From DATENM01 sp045807725 (GTDB lineage: Bacteria; Acidobacteriota; Blastocatellia; UBA7656), in assembly GCA_045807725.1 (NCBI GenBank), contig JBJMGV010000133.1:1-64000 (forward strand): a stretch of DNA of 64,000 nucleotides. The letters are read 5' to 3'. The position numbers and the translations under genes were made by a program. The notes below the pieces were generated by a model that was not told where the DNA came from, made no database searches, and saw nothing but the letters and a program-made list of their open reading frames with translations. Below are positions 23,536 to 32,690 of the stretch, in pieces. The stretch's first letter is position 1. Every line of letters begins with the position of its first letter.

Positions 23536-26376
23536 TCACCAGCGGCCCAGCAGGATGAAAGGCGACCAGAAGAAAGGATGCGGCTTGCGTTCGAGCAGGT
23601 CGCATTGCGCCCGTCGCAGCGCCGCCGCCGCGCCGTCGCCGGCCAGCAGTCGCTTGTAGAAGATCGTCATCAGGTCGGCAGTCGCTTCGTCGTCCACCGT
23701 CCACAATGTCAACAGCAACGAGGGCGCGCCGGCGCTAAAGAAACCGCGCGCCAGCCCGATGATCTCGTCGCCGGGCGCGACGGCGCTTACGCCAGTCTCG
23801 CACGCGCTCAACGCCACCAGCCCGCCGCGCAGGTCCAGCCCGTAAGCGTCGCGCACCGTCAGCCATCCATCGGCGAGTTTCAATGAAGAGAAGAGCGGGT
23901 TATCGGCGCGGAACTGGCCGTGACACGCAAGGTGCAACACATCGGCCTCGGCGGCGTGGCGTTTGAGCGCGGCCAGCGTCGCTTCGTTATCCAAGAGCGC
24001 TGTCGCTTCGTCGAATAATGATTCGAGCGCGATGACTTCGTCGCGCACGCGCGGAGCTTGTTCGTCGGGCACGCCGAGCAGTAGCGCGCGCTTGATCGGT
24101 CGTTCGGGCAGACCGAGGCAATGGCTCAACACGCCTGCACTCGGCGCGTAACAGAATTCGCGGCGCTCGATTGCATAGCTCTCGCCGTCAAAGAGCGCGT
24201 GGAATGGCACGTAATGCAGGGCGCGGTGCGGCACGACGACCAGCCGCCGCGTTCCTATGCGCGCTTCGACTTCGCCGAGCAGCAGGTCGTAAAGCGTGCC
24301 GAGATAATGACGTGTTCGCCGCGTCAGTTGATCCAGGTGACTCTGCATACGCGCCGCGCCATAACGCAGCGAGTTGATCTGAAAGCGCAGGCGGTCGAGC
24401 GCCGCCGCAACTTCATCATCGTGCGCAAGCTTGCGAATCACTTCGACGCGGTGGCCTGTGACGACGAAGGCGATCAACTCGCCATCGAGACTGAAGTATT
24501 CGACCAACGCCGTGTCGTCGCCGAGCCGTTGCTGAAGCTGGTGGATGTCGGGCGGCTCGACGCGCGCGAGCAAGCCATCGCCGCGTTGCTGGAGATGACG
24601 CATCAGCTCAAGCAAGCGGCCTTCGCGTTCACGCACATCCGCGTGCAGCGCGGCGACAGCGGCGGGGCTGCGCGGCGCGTCTGCATCGGGCGGGCGGTTG
24701 ATCTGGCTGTAGAACCAGTTCAGTTCTTCGCGCAGTTCTTCGAGCCGCGCCAACAAGTCCGCTTCGTACGGGTCGCGCGGCTTGACGTGAACCTGTACCG
24801 CGCCGCTCAGCATATCGATCAAGGCCCGCGATCTGGCCCGCTCGACGTAGCCGAGCGCATCGGCGATTCGCTCATCAGCATCCGCGAGGCAAAGGCGCAC
24901 CAGTTCGGTGTAAGGCGTCAGCTTGTCGCCGACGAACGCCGTGCGGAACTCGTCCGATGGCAGCAGCGCGCGCAGGTCTTCGATCACCGCGACGGCGCGC
25001 TTGAACGAAGCTTCGGCACTTTCAAAATCATCATCGCTTGCCGCCAGCAATCCTAGCGACGTGTGACAGCGCTGGATGATCTGCGGCAGCGCGTGATGCT
25101 CGGCTTCATTGAGCGTCGAATCGAACAGCGCGCGGGCTTCGTGTTGACGGCCCTGCGCGCGCAACGCTTCGGCCCTGAGCCAGCGCGCCAGCAACGCGCG
25201 CTCCCAGGTGTGAGCCTCGGCGAAGGGTCGCTCGGCGCGCTCGGCCAATCGCGCCGCGTCCGCGTCATCACCTGTGGCGTGACAAAGCTGCGCTTCAGCC
25301 AGCGCGACCGTCGCTTCGCCGACCGGGTTGCCTTCTTCGGCGTAGAGCGCCTCGGCTTCGGCGAGCAAGGCGCGGCCTTCATTGACGTGTCCCATCAGCA
25401 AGGCCGCGCGCCCGTGATAGGCCAGCGCCCGCGCACGCTCGGCGCGCATACCGAGTTGCGCGAAGGTCGGCGTCACTTGCGAATAGATGGCCGCCGCTTC
25501 CGGCACGAGATTGAGTTCGAGATAAGCATCGGCCAACTCCTGTTCGGCGATGGCCGACTCGTGCGTCATTCCAAGCGCGGCATAGCGTCGCCGCGAGCGT
25601 TCCAGAAAATCGAGCGCCTGATCGTAGCGGCCTTGAAACAGCGCCAGGCAGCCGAGGTCGCATTCGATGACCGCCTGCGCCACAACCAGTCCGGCGGCTT
25701 CGGCGCGCACTAATGCTTGTTCGTAGAGCGCCGCCGCATCACGGAACTTGTGTTGAAAGATCAGCGCCGTCGCCAGGCTGGTTTCGACGAAAGTCAGTTG
25801 GCGCTCGTCGCGCGCCGCCGCAAAGCGCGCTCGCGCGGCGCGGTAGAACGTTTCGGCCTGCTGGTAGGCGTCGCGTCGGAAATAGATGTTGCCGAGGTTA
25901 TGTTCGATCTTGCCCGCCGCCGCTTCGTCGTGCGCGACGAACACATCGCGGGCGCGCAGGCCGCATTCGAGCGCCTCGTCGTAGCGGCCAAGTATGGCCA
26001 GCGCGTGCAGCTTGCTTACCTGTGTGGCCGCCGCGTTCAACGGCTGATGAAGCGCGACAAAGAGCGCCGCCGCGTCGTCGAGATGATGAATAGCCTGTTC
26101 CGCTTGCCCCGCAATCAGCAGCGCGTGGACACCGCTTGTCCAATGTGCGAGCGCATTGATCTCTGTGCTGTGTGTGGAATGAGAGAGGGCGTTGAGCGCC
26201 GCGACCGCGCGTTCGGCGCGCGCCGGGTCGCTGTGCTTGCTATCATCGAACAATGCTTTGAGCGAATGCGCGAGGCGCGTGTCGAGCAGATCAGCGTGTC
26301 GCTCGAACAGCGCCCTTCGCTCGTCGTCGTCAGCCGCCGTCAAACGCTCGGCCAACTCTTCAGGCTTTGTCATCAC
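23536..26376 (-). CDS. TPR-CHAT caspase-like protease
   Basis: Soluble 946-residue protein. Residues about 1-480 are a TPR-type helical array (ALNALSHSTHS, then EHNLGNIYFRRDAYQQAETF and similar units). Residues about 600-946 are a CHAT domain, the caspase-related peptidase fold. The catalytic pair is intact: H819 in VLHLACHGQF and C859 in VALSACETGV, followed by LLTLWTVDDEATADLM, which is typical of CHAT. No signal peptide or membrane helix is evident, so the protein should be cytoplasmic. Its ATG overlaps the end of the zinc-finger anti-sigma gene by four bases, indicating translational coupling. Known TPR-CHAT proteins cut specific partner proteins; here the partner is most likely the anti-sigma factor or a product of the regulon, which is inference. 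Confidence 0.9.
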   Translation of the reverse strand: MMTKPEELAERLTAADDDERRALFERHADLLDTRLAHSLKALFDDSKHSDPARAERAVAALNALSHSTHSTEINALAHWTSGVHALLIAGQAEQAIHHLDDAAALFVALHQPLNAAATQVSKLHALAILGRYDEALECGLRARDVFVAHDEAAAGKIEHNLGNIYFRRDAYQQAETFYRAARARFAAARDERQLTFVETSLATALIFQHKFRDAAALYEQALVRAEAAGLVVAQAVIECDLGCLALFQGRYDQALDFLERSRRRYAALGMTHESAIAEQELADAYLELNLVPEAAAIYSQVTPTFAQLGMRAERARALAYHGRAALLMGHVNEGRALLAEAEALYAEEGNPVGEATVALAEAQLCHATGDDADAARLAERAERPFAEAHTWERALLARWLRAEALRAQGRQHEARALFDSTLNEAEHHALPQIIQRCHTSLGLLAASDDDFESAEASFKRAVAVIEDLRALLPSDEFRTAFVGDKLTPYTELVRLCLADADERIADALGYVERARSRALIDMLSGAVQVHVKPRDPYEADLLARLEELREELNWFYSQINRPPDADAPRSPAAVAALHADVREREGRLLELMRHLQQRGDGLLARVEPPDIHQLQQRLGDDTALVEYFSLDGELIAFVVTGHRVEVIRKLAHDDEVAAALDRLRFQINSLRYGAARMQSHLDQLTRRTRHYLGTLYDLLLGEVEARIGTRRLVVVPHRALHYVPFHALFDGESYAIERREFCYAPSAGVLSHCLGLPERPIKRALLLGVPDEQAPRVRDEVIALESLFDEATALLDNEATLAALKRHAAEADVLHLACHGQFRADNPLFSSLKLADGWLTVRDAYGLDLRGGLVALSACETGVSAVAPGDEIIGLARGFFSAGAPSLLLTLWTVDDEATADLMTIFYKRLLAGDGAAAALRRAQCDLLERKPHPFFWSPFILLGRW

Positions 26377-26975
26377 GCCTTCGGTTCGCCTATCACCAAC
26401 TCTGGAATCTCTAAATCAACGTCGCCCAGCCGCAGGGCCAGCGTGTAGATGCCTGCGGCCAGCCCGGCGACTGTAAACTCGCACAACTCGTTCAGCGTAA
26501 CGTTGAGCGTGTCGCCGGCGCCGCGCAGCTCGACCGTGCCGCCCGCGCAAGGGCCGAGCACCTGCCCGGTGACTTGCCATCTTTCAGCGACCGGCGCGAT
26601 TTGCAGGTGCAGTTCATTGTCGCCGGCGCTGAACAAGAGCTGCCGCTCGGTCGCCGCACCCGACCGCACGCCGAATGCCGGCGTCATCTGCAAGCTATCG
26701 AACTTCAGCGCCGCGAGCACACGGCGGAGCGGCGATTGCGCCGGCTTGCGCTGTGCACGGAAGAGGGCCGTCGCGGCGGCTCTCGCATAACGCGGCGCGT
26801 CTTCCATCGCGTCATTGCGCATCAGCCCGGTGACTTCGCTCAGTTGCGCCGCCTGCCCGGCGCATTCCGCGCACGCTGACAGGTGCGCCTCGACGTTGCC
26901 GCGCCCGGCGGCATCGAGCCGGCCTTCGATGAAATCGGTGAGCGTCGCAAATTCAATGTGAGGGTGCGTCTTCAT
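26373..26975 (-). CDS. zf-HC2 anti-sigma factor with beta-sandwich tail
   Basis: Probable anti-sigma factor of 200 residues for the ECF sigma encoded just upstream. The N-terminal anti-sigma domain has the zinc motif H31-x3-C35-x2-C38 in EAHLSACAECAGQAAQL. There is no membrane helix, so unlike many anti-sigmas it is soluble. The C-terminal half (about 105-200: LHLQIAPVAERWQVTGQVLG, GTVELRG, FTVAGLAAGIYTLALRL) looks like a carboxypeptidase-regulatory-like beta-sandwich. It starts 84 bases after the sigma gene stops and overlaps the CHAT gene by four bases (ATGA). This tight order sigma, anti-sigma, CHAT suggests that the protease and the sigma factor work together. Confidence 0.85.
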   Translation of the reverse strand: MKTHPHIEFATLTDFIEGRLDAAGRGNVEAHLSACAECAGQAAQLSEVTGLMRNDAMEDAPRYARAAATALFRAQRKPAQSPLRRVLAALKFDSLQMTPAFGVRSGAATERQLLFSAGDNELHLQIAPVAERWQVTGQVLGPCAGGTVELRGAGDTLNVTLNELCEFTVAGLAAGIYTLALRLGDVDLEIPELVIGEPKA

Positions 26976-27059
26976 ACGTGATACCCATCGGCTTGATTAT
27001 CTTCTCCAGACTGACAGTGGCGCGCAATGGTGCAGAAATACATCCTGTCGAATAATTCT

Positions 27060-27632
27060 TCACACGAAGCCCGACTCTTTCAGCGCGCGCAACAGCTTTT
27101 GCAGGCAGCGCGCCCGCGTCGGTCCTATGCTGCCTTCGGAGATGCCGAGTTGGCTGGCGACTTCGGCGTAAGCCGGCGGCTCGGCCCGGTAGAAGAGCAG
27201 GGTGAGCAGTCGATTGCATCGCTCATCAAGCGATCCGACAGCCGTGCGGACGGTGTGCTGTTTTTCGAGTTGCAATAAAAGCTCGTCGGGCAACAGGCTT
27301 TGATCGGGCAGGCGGTCGAGCAAGTCTTCTTCGCTCTCTTCGTCGGCGCCGGCGGCGCGTGATTGATTGCGGGCCAACACCGCTCGCCACGTCTCGCGCT
27401 TGGCCGCTGTCACCAGCCACGCCTGTATGCGGCCCGGCTGCTCGATGCGGTCGAGCCGCTCGATGAGGCTGGCGAAGACATTCTGGAAGACATCGGTGGC
27501 GGCGTCTTCATCCAGCCCGGCGCGGCGTGCAATCGCGTAGATCAGGCGTTGGAAGCGCTCCACGAGCATCTCCCACGCCGCCTCATCGCCGCGCCGGCAG
27601 GCCAGCACCAGCGCCTCGTCACTCAAGTTCAT
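27060..27632 (-). CDS. ECF-type RNA polymerase sigma factor
   Basis: Sigma-70 family factor of 190 residues. Region 2 is recognisable (LVLACRRGDEAAWEMLVERF, then DVFQNVFASLIERLDRI), as is the helix-turn-helix of region 4 (YAEVASQLGISEGSIGPTRA, then RCLQKLLRAL). The start at 27632 (MNLSDEALVLAC) is chosen because ggagagagc precedes it; the frame extends eleven codons further up. First gene of the operon sigma, anti-sigma, CHAT. ECF factors are commonly held by the anti-sigma encoded next door and act on their own promoter; neither the signal nor the promoter could be identified here. Confidence 0.92.
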   Translation of the reverse strand: MNLSDEALVLACRRGDEAAWEMLVERFQRLIYAIARRAGLDEDAATDVFQNVFASLIERLDRIEQPGRIQAWLVTAAKRETWRAVLARNQSRAAGADEESEEDLLDRLPDQSLLPDELLLQLEKQHTVRTAVGSLDERCNRLLTLLFYRAEPPAYAEVASQLGISEGSIGPTRARCLQKLLRALKESGFV

Positions 27633-27743
27633 GCTCTCTCCAACAGTGCATCCGATTGTCAGCATACGACCGCCACTATGCCTTGTCCAGCACAGGCAGG
27701 CGGCAAAAACTATCGGTGAGCAATTGCGTGTGAGGATGTTCTA

Positions 27744-29288
27744 TCAGCGCGATGAGGCGTCTTCCGTTGTCGCTTTAGTGGCCTTTATTACATAGACGGC
27801 GTTGTGTGCGAAGTCGAGCGGCAATCGCTCGTACTGGCTCGCCGCCCAATCGAGCAGCGCGTCGCGATAGGTCACGTTTTGCAGCCGCGTCAGCGCAATG
27901 ATCCTGGGCGCGGCAGATTTCATCTCAGCCAGCACCGTGTCAAAGCCGCCCTCAATGTATGTAGACAGGAAGCGGTCTTTGCCTCTATCGAGAAAAACAT
28001 ATGGATTGAGATTGGGCCGGTTGAGCAGGACAAGAATCTCCAGCGCGCCGTGAACGTACATCCGGTCATTGGGGCCGAGCCGTTCGGCAATCTGTTGAAA
28101 TTCGCGCCGCTGGTCGCTGAGCGTGCGGCCTTCTTCGATGTGAAAACTGCGCGCCCGCTTGATGGCGTTGAATCCGATCACCGCCAGCGGCACAGCCAGC
28201 ACGACGACCGTGAGATGTGCGAGCGCCACGCGGCGCTTGATGAATGACCAATCCGTGAGGGCTTGATACATGGCGGCAAAAACGAACGCCGCGAATATCC
28301 CAACGAATGGCAGCAGCACGATCAAGCCATCCGCGCCCGGATAATTGATTATGCAAAAGCCGAAGAAGATCACCGGCGGCATCAGCAGCGCTTCTTTATA
28401 ACCCGACGTGTCGGGTGAAGATTTTTTCACGCGTGCGATAACGCATTGCGCGGCATATCCCACCAGCCCGATGATGCTGAGTTTCACCCAGACCATCTGA
28501 CCGTCCGTCACCTGCTTGATTAAAAACCAGAGCCGCTGAAGCGCTACGCTGACCGGCTCGCGGCCTTCGGGAAAATAGACCGCGTAGTTGTAAGTTATCG
28601 TCCATCGCCACAGGTCGGCGAGCGCGCCGCGCGCCGCAAAGTAGATCAACATCACCGCAAGCGGCACGGCTGCGCCAAGCAACACCTTGAGCGCGCGGCG
28701 GTCGCGCCAACTCGTCAGGTAACGCGAGAAGATCAGCAGCGCCGTGCCGGTGAACATCAAGCCCGGCTGCCAGAACAGGTACGCCAGCATCGAACAGAAG
28801 CCGGCCCAGAAGGGACGCTCTCTGGCAATCAGCAGCAGCGTCAACATGCCGCAGATGATCATCGGCACTTTCGGGCGCGTACCGCTAATCATCATCACCA
28901 CGAGTTCCGGTGCAAGCAGCGGAATCAGGCAAGCGAGCACGGCGGCGATGCGGTTTTGCAGATAAGCTTCGGTGACCAGATAGATGACGACACTCAGCAC
29001 GCCGACCAGTAAGACAAACAGCGCGCGCACCGAATTAACCGTGTCTACCCCGAACGCCTTGCCAATGACCATCGCCAGCGCGCTCAGGTAAAGGCTGCCC
29101 GGCGCTTTACCGTCTATCGCATCTCGGTAAGGAAGCTGGCCGCGCACGATGCATTGCGACATGTAATCGTAGAGCGCCGAATCACCACCTTCCATCAGGT
29201 CGAACGGATGATACATCGCGGCCAATGCGACGGCAGCAATGAAGACGGCAAAAGGTAAGCCGATGCGTAGAGCCAGGGGCGCAGGCAT
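27744..29288 (-). CDS. GT-C type membrane glycosyltransferase-like protein (group A)
   Basis: Polytopic membrane protein of 514 residues, paralogue of 3526-5112 and 31095-32690. The first loop has MEGGDSALYDYMSQCIVRGQ followed by LPYRDAIDGKAPGSLYLSAL, and the C-terminal soluble part has LNRPNLNPYVFLDRGKD. Between them are about ten hydrophobic helices. It is the last gene of the leftward unit that starts with the deacetylase-like lipoprotein (33718); the spacer to the gene before it is 84 bases. Likely a lipid-linked-sugar transferase of the cell envelope. Its stop lies 111 bases before the ECF sigma gene, which could have its own promoter there. Confidence 0.75.
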   Translation of the reverse strand: MPAPLALRIGLPFAVFIAAVALAAMYHPFDLMEGGDSALYDYMSQCIVRGQLPYRDAIDGKAPGSLYLSALAMVIGKAFGVDTVNSVRALFVLLVGVLSVVIYLVTEAYLQNRIAAVLACLIPLLAPELVVMMISGTRPKVPMIICGMLTLLLIARERPFWAGFCSMLAYLFWQPGLMFTGTALLIFSRYLTSWRDRRALKVLLGAAVPLAVMLIYFAARGALADLWRWTITYNYAVYFPEGREPVSVALQRLWFLIKQVTDGQMVWVKLSIIGLVGYAAQCVIARVKKSSPDTSGYKEALLMPPVIFFGFCIINYPGADGLIVLLPFVGIFAAFVFAAMYQALTDWSFIKRRVALAHLTVVVLAVPLAVIGFNAIKRARSFHIEEGRTLSDQRREFQQIAERLGPNDRMYVHGALEILVLLNRPNLNPYVFLDRGKDRFLSTYIEGGFDTVLAEMKSAAPRIIALTRLQNVTYRDALLDWAASQYERLPLDFAHNAVYVIKATKATTEDASSR

Positions 29289-29372
29289 AGAGCCTCCGCG
29301 TTGAATCGCTGTTGCTGCGCCGGCATCGAAAAGACTGTGCGCTCGCGGTCAGGGGTTGGCTTTGATTTACCG

Positions 29373-31028
29373 TTATGGCTCGTTGAACACCATGCGCCCG
29401 CGTTCGAGACCGCTAAATTGAAAGCGCTTCGGGGCCAGCGCGAGAATGCGCGGATCACGGCCCGTGTAGTATATCAACAACGTGCCATACACGGTATCCC
29501 GCATTTCGCCGAGCAGGTGATATTTTTCGTCGGCCATCTCAAGCGCGCCGCCGCGCTCTGCATTGCGCGCCGAAACGTTTGGCCGCGTCACCAGCGCGTA
29601 CTCGTTGCCCTCAAGATCAAGCGCCTCTTTCATACGATTCTCAATCGTCGCAAAGCAGCGGTCGCTTTCGGGGAAGGCCAGCCATACGCTCGGATTCTTG
29701 ACGGCGACCGGGCAGAGGCCGGCGGGAATGATCTCTTTGAGCGTCGAGGCCATTTCATCAAAGGTCGCCAGTTGCGGATTGTGAACTTCGCGGACAAAGC
29801 GCGTCGCTTGTCTCACGAGCAAGCCGGCATAACCAATCAACGCGACGGCGATGAGCGCGACACCGAGCCGATAAGCAAGCCGTGCGCGCGGCGCTTCGTC
29901 GGTGCGCCACGCGGTGATGCGCGCAACACAGTCGCGTAAGAGAATGCCTACAGCGATGGCGAACCACGGCGCGAGGTGCGCGAAATAATAGATGCGTTTG
30001 TGGCTGACGATGATGGCGTGAAACAACACGACCACAAGCATCACGACAAAGACGCGGACGCGCGGTTCATCCGTGAGCCGCCCGCGCCGCCACTGACGAA
30101 TCAATACTAAAGTAAGATAGATCATGGCGACGACCGTGAGTAGTTGAAAGACGTGAAGCGCCGCCGTCGGGAAGTCGTCGAACATTGCGCTGCCCGCCCA
30201 CCAGCGCGCGTAACGCAGCCGTTCTTCGAGCGCGTTCTGCCAAAAGCCCGCCGGCGACAGCACGCGGAAGTGCAGATCGTCGCCGCGATTTTGCAGCGCG
30301 AAATTCTGATAATCAATCAGGTCGTAGATGACTTCGTATGCCATCACGGCGAAAGCCGACAGGCCGAACAGGTAGAGGCGGCTATCTTTTAGCGTCCGCC
30401 AGCCATCGTCAAGCAGGATCAACAGGCCGAGAGCGATGATGATATAGAGGATGTTCGTGTGGCACATCACGCCCGCGCCTGCGGCCAGCCCCGATGCGAG
30501 GGTGAAGCCTTTGCTGCGGCGCGAGCGAGCGACCTCGAAGAGATAAAAGGCCAGCAGCGCAAACGTCGCGGCGGCGTAGTCGTTGCGCAGCAGGCGGCTG
30601 CGTTCGATGAACGTCTGATCGCCGACGAGCATCAGCACGGCGAACAATCCCGCGCGCCAATCAAAGAGCCGGCGGCTGATGAAATAGACCATCACCAGCG
30701 TCGTCGCGGCGGTCATCAGGTTGAAGGCGCGGCCCTGTTCGAGTCCGAAGCCAAACAGTTTGAAGAAGCCGCTCATCAGCAGAAAAGCGACCGGCGTAAA
30801 CGAGTGCCAGACGTTTTCGATATTGCCGCCGAGATAACGCAACATCGGCAGCGCAAGCCTCCCGTGATTCAACATCTCGTAGGGCACTTGCAGCGTGAAG
30901 GCTTCGTCGCCTTCGGGCACGGGAACAGCGCCGAGCCGTTGCGCGGCGACGAAGACGAAGCCGCCGACGAGCACGGCTAACACTAGAATATCCCAACGCG
31001 ACTTGAACGCTTGAAAGGTCAGTCTCAT
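29373..31028 (-). CDS. ArnT/PMT-like membrane glycosyltransferase
   Basis: Polytopic membrane protein of 551 residues with a classic GT39-like start: helix 1 (about 12-30), then VPEGDEAFTLQVPYEMLNHG with the acidic GDE motif, a further conserved loop (LPMLRYLGGNIENVWHSFTP), and MVYFISRRLFDWRAGLFAVL as the second helix pair. About ten helices in all and a C-terminal soluble part. The start at 31028 (MRLTFQAFKSRWD) is preferred; the frame is open 16 codons further. It sits between two group A proteins on the same strand (66 and 84 base spacers). Transfer of a sugar from a polyprenyl carrier is the likely reaction; the substrate is unknown. Confidence 0.75.
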   Translation of the reverse strand: MRLTFQAFKSRWDILVLAVLVGGFVFVAAQRLGAVPVPEGDEAFTLQVPYEMLNHGRLALPMLRYLGGNIENVWHSFTPVAFLLMSGFFKLFGFGLEQGRAFNLMTAATTLVMVYFISRRLFDWRAGLFAVLMLVGDQTFIERSRLLRNDYAAATFALLAFYLFEVARSRRSKGFTLASGLAAGAGVMCHTNILYIIIALGLLILLDDGWRTLKDSRLYLFGLSAFAVMAYEVIYDLIDYQNFALQNRGDDLHFRVLSPAGFWQNALEERLRYARWWAGSAMFDDFPTAALHVFQLLTVVAMIYLTLVLIRQWRRGRLTDEPRVRVFVVMLVVVLFHAIIVSHKRIYYFAHLAPWFAIAVGILLRDCVARITAWRTDEAPRARLAYRLGVALIAVALIGYAGLLVRQATRFVREVHNPQLATFDEMASTLKEIIPAGLCPVAVKNPSVWLAFPESDRCFATIENRMKEALDLEGNEYALVTRPNVSARNAERGGALEMADEKYHLLGEMRDTVYGTLLIYYTGRDPRILALAPKRFQFSGLERGRMVFNEP

Positions 31029-31094
31029 CGTTATCTCATCGCCTGCAATGCGAGCCGCGAATGCTTTGTTGTACACCGCGTCAGTATCAAGCGG

Positions 31095-32690
31095 TCAGGG
31101 CTTGCGTATGTAGATGCTGCCTTCATAGCCCGGCACGTTCATCGGCGTGTAGTGCGCTTCGACCCAGCGCAGAAAATCGTCGCGGCGGCGGACGACTTTC
31201 AGGCGCGACAGCGCCACCACCTTTGGCGCTTGCGCTTCCATCTCGGCGACCAGCTCGCTGAATGGCACGCCGCGCCGCTGCGCCGCGAACTCGTCCGCGC
31301 CCCAATCGAGAAACAGGTAAGGATTCAGATTCGCCCGGTTCATCAACACCAGCAATTCAGTCGTGCCGTGAACGTAAATCTTGTCATCGGGGCCGAGCGC
31401 GCTTGTCACCGGCTTGAGCACTTCTTCCTGACCGCGCAGCGTCCACGTCGATAATCGATAGGTCACGCTGTTGAACAACGCGACCAGCAGTAAGAGACCA
31501 AAGGCCAGCGCCGGAAGTACGACGCGCCACTCAATGCGCGGCCCCCATTTTGATAAATGCCTTGATAAAGCTTCGCGCGACGCCAGCCAGCGGCCCGCTT
31601 CGACAAAGAACCAGCCGGCGAAGATCGCAATGAACGGCAGGAACGGCAACAGGTCGGGGCCGGCTTGAAAGTTGACCAGGCTGAAAGCGAAATAGACCAG
31701 CGGCGGCCACAGCAGCGCGTCGCGGTAGAGGTCTGCTGATTGAAGCGCGCGGCGCAGATGCCGCTTTTCTTTTAAGCGCGCGGCGGCAAAGAGCGCGAAG
31801 CCGATGATGCTCAAAGGCACAAGCGCGATGTTGTTTTGAAAGACGCGCCCGGCAATCTTCCAAACGTGAACAATCGCTTCGATCACGCCGCGCTCGGCGT
31901 CCGGCCCAAAGACGCTGTAGTTATAAGTAATCGTCCACGCCCACAGATCGCCGAGCGCGCCTTTGAAATAAAAGTACAACAGCACAACGGCGAGCGGCAG
32001 CGCTGCGCCAATGACGACTTTCACGGCGCGCAGGTCGCGCCAGCTCGTCAGGTATCTTGAGAAGACGAGGCCCGCCGCGCCGACAAACATCAGCCCCGGC
32101 TGCCAGAATAAACAAGCCAGCATGCCGCAGAAGCCTGACCAGAAGGGCCGGCCTTTAGCGATCATCAGCAGCGCAAGCAACCCGGCGACCATCAACGGCA
32201 GCTTCGGCTCAGTCCCGCTCGTCACCCATTCGCCGAAGCGCGGCAGGCCAACGGGAATCAACGCCGCAATCACGCCGGCCAACCGGCTGCGCAGGTAATG
32301 AGCCGCGACCAGAAAGATCAGCGCCGAGAACAATCCGGTGAGCAGTAGATACAACGCGCGCACGGCCAGCACATCGCGCAGACCAACGAGATGACCGACG
32401 GCCATCGCCAGCGCGCTCAGATAAGCCGCGCCCGGAAACTTGATGTCAACCGTGTCGCGGTAGGGCAACTGGCCGCGCAGGATGGATTGCGCGATGTAGT
32501 CGTAAAAGGCCGTGTCGCCAATCACCATCTGGCTGAACGGGCGATAGCTCAGCGTAATTACAATCGCAAAGCAGAAGACGGCGACGGCAGTCCGCGCCGC
32601 CGGCTGTCGCGCCGCCTGATCAAGGGCCGACTCGATTCGTTGGCGCAAGCCGGCTGAACCTTCAGCGTCGATGTGGGCAGGAGCCTTCAT
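31095..32690 (-). CDS. GT-C type membrane glycosyltransferase-like protein (group A)
   Basis: Polytopic membrane protein of 531 residues, closest in layout to 3526-5112. The first loop has MVIGDTAFYDYIAQSILRGQ followed by LPYRDTVDIKFPGAAYLSAL, so the acidic position is GD-T here. The C-terminal part has LMNRANLNPYLFLDWGADEF and a family ending with YIRKP. Its ATG overlaps the stop of the deacetylase-like gene by four bases, so the two are translationally coupled, which ties the degenerate deacetylase to glycan work. Substrate unknown. Confidence 0.75.
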   Translation of the reverse strand: MKAPAHIDAEGSAGLRQRIESALDQAARQPAARTAVAVFCFAIVITLSYRPFSQMVIGDTAFYDYIAQSILRGQLPYRDTVDIKFPGAAYLSALAMAVGHLVGLRDVLAVRALYLLLTGLFSALIFLVAAHYLRSRLAGVIAALIPVGLPRFGEWVTSGTEPKLPLMVAGLLALLMIAKGRPFWSGFCGMLACLFWQPGLMFVGAAGLVFSRYLTSWRDLRAVKVVIGAALPLAVVLLYFYFKGALGDLWAWTITYNYSVFGPDAERGVIEAIVHVWKIAGRVFQNNIALVPLSIIGFALFAAARLKEKRHLRRALQSADLYRDALLWPPLVYFAFSLVNFQAGPDLLPFLPFIAIFAGWFFVEAGRWLASREALSRHLSKWGPRIEWRVVLPALAFGLLLLVALFNSVTYRLSTWTLRGQEEVLKPVTSALGPDDKIYVHGTTELLVLMNRANLNPYLFLDWGADEFAAQRRGVPFSELVAEMEAQAPKVVALSRLKVVRRRDDFLRWVEAHYTPMNVPGYEGSIYIRKP

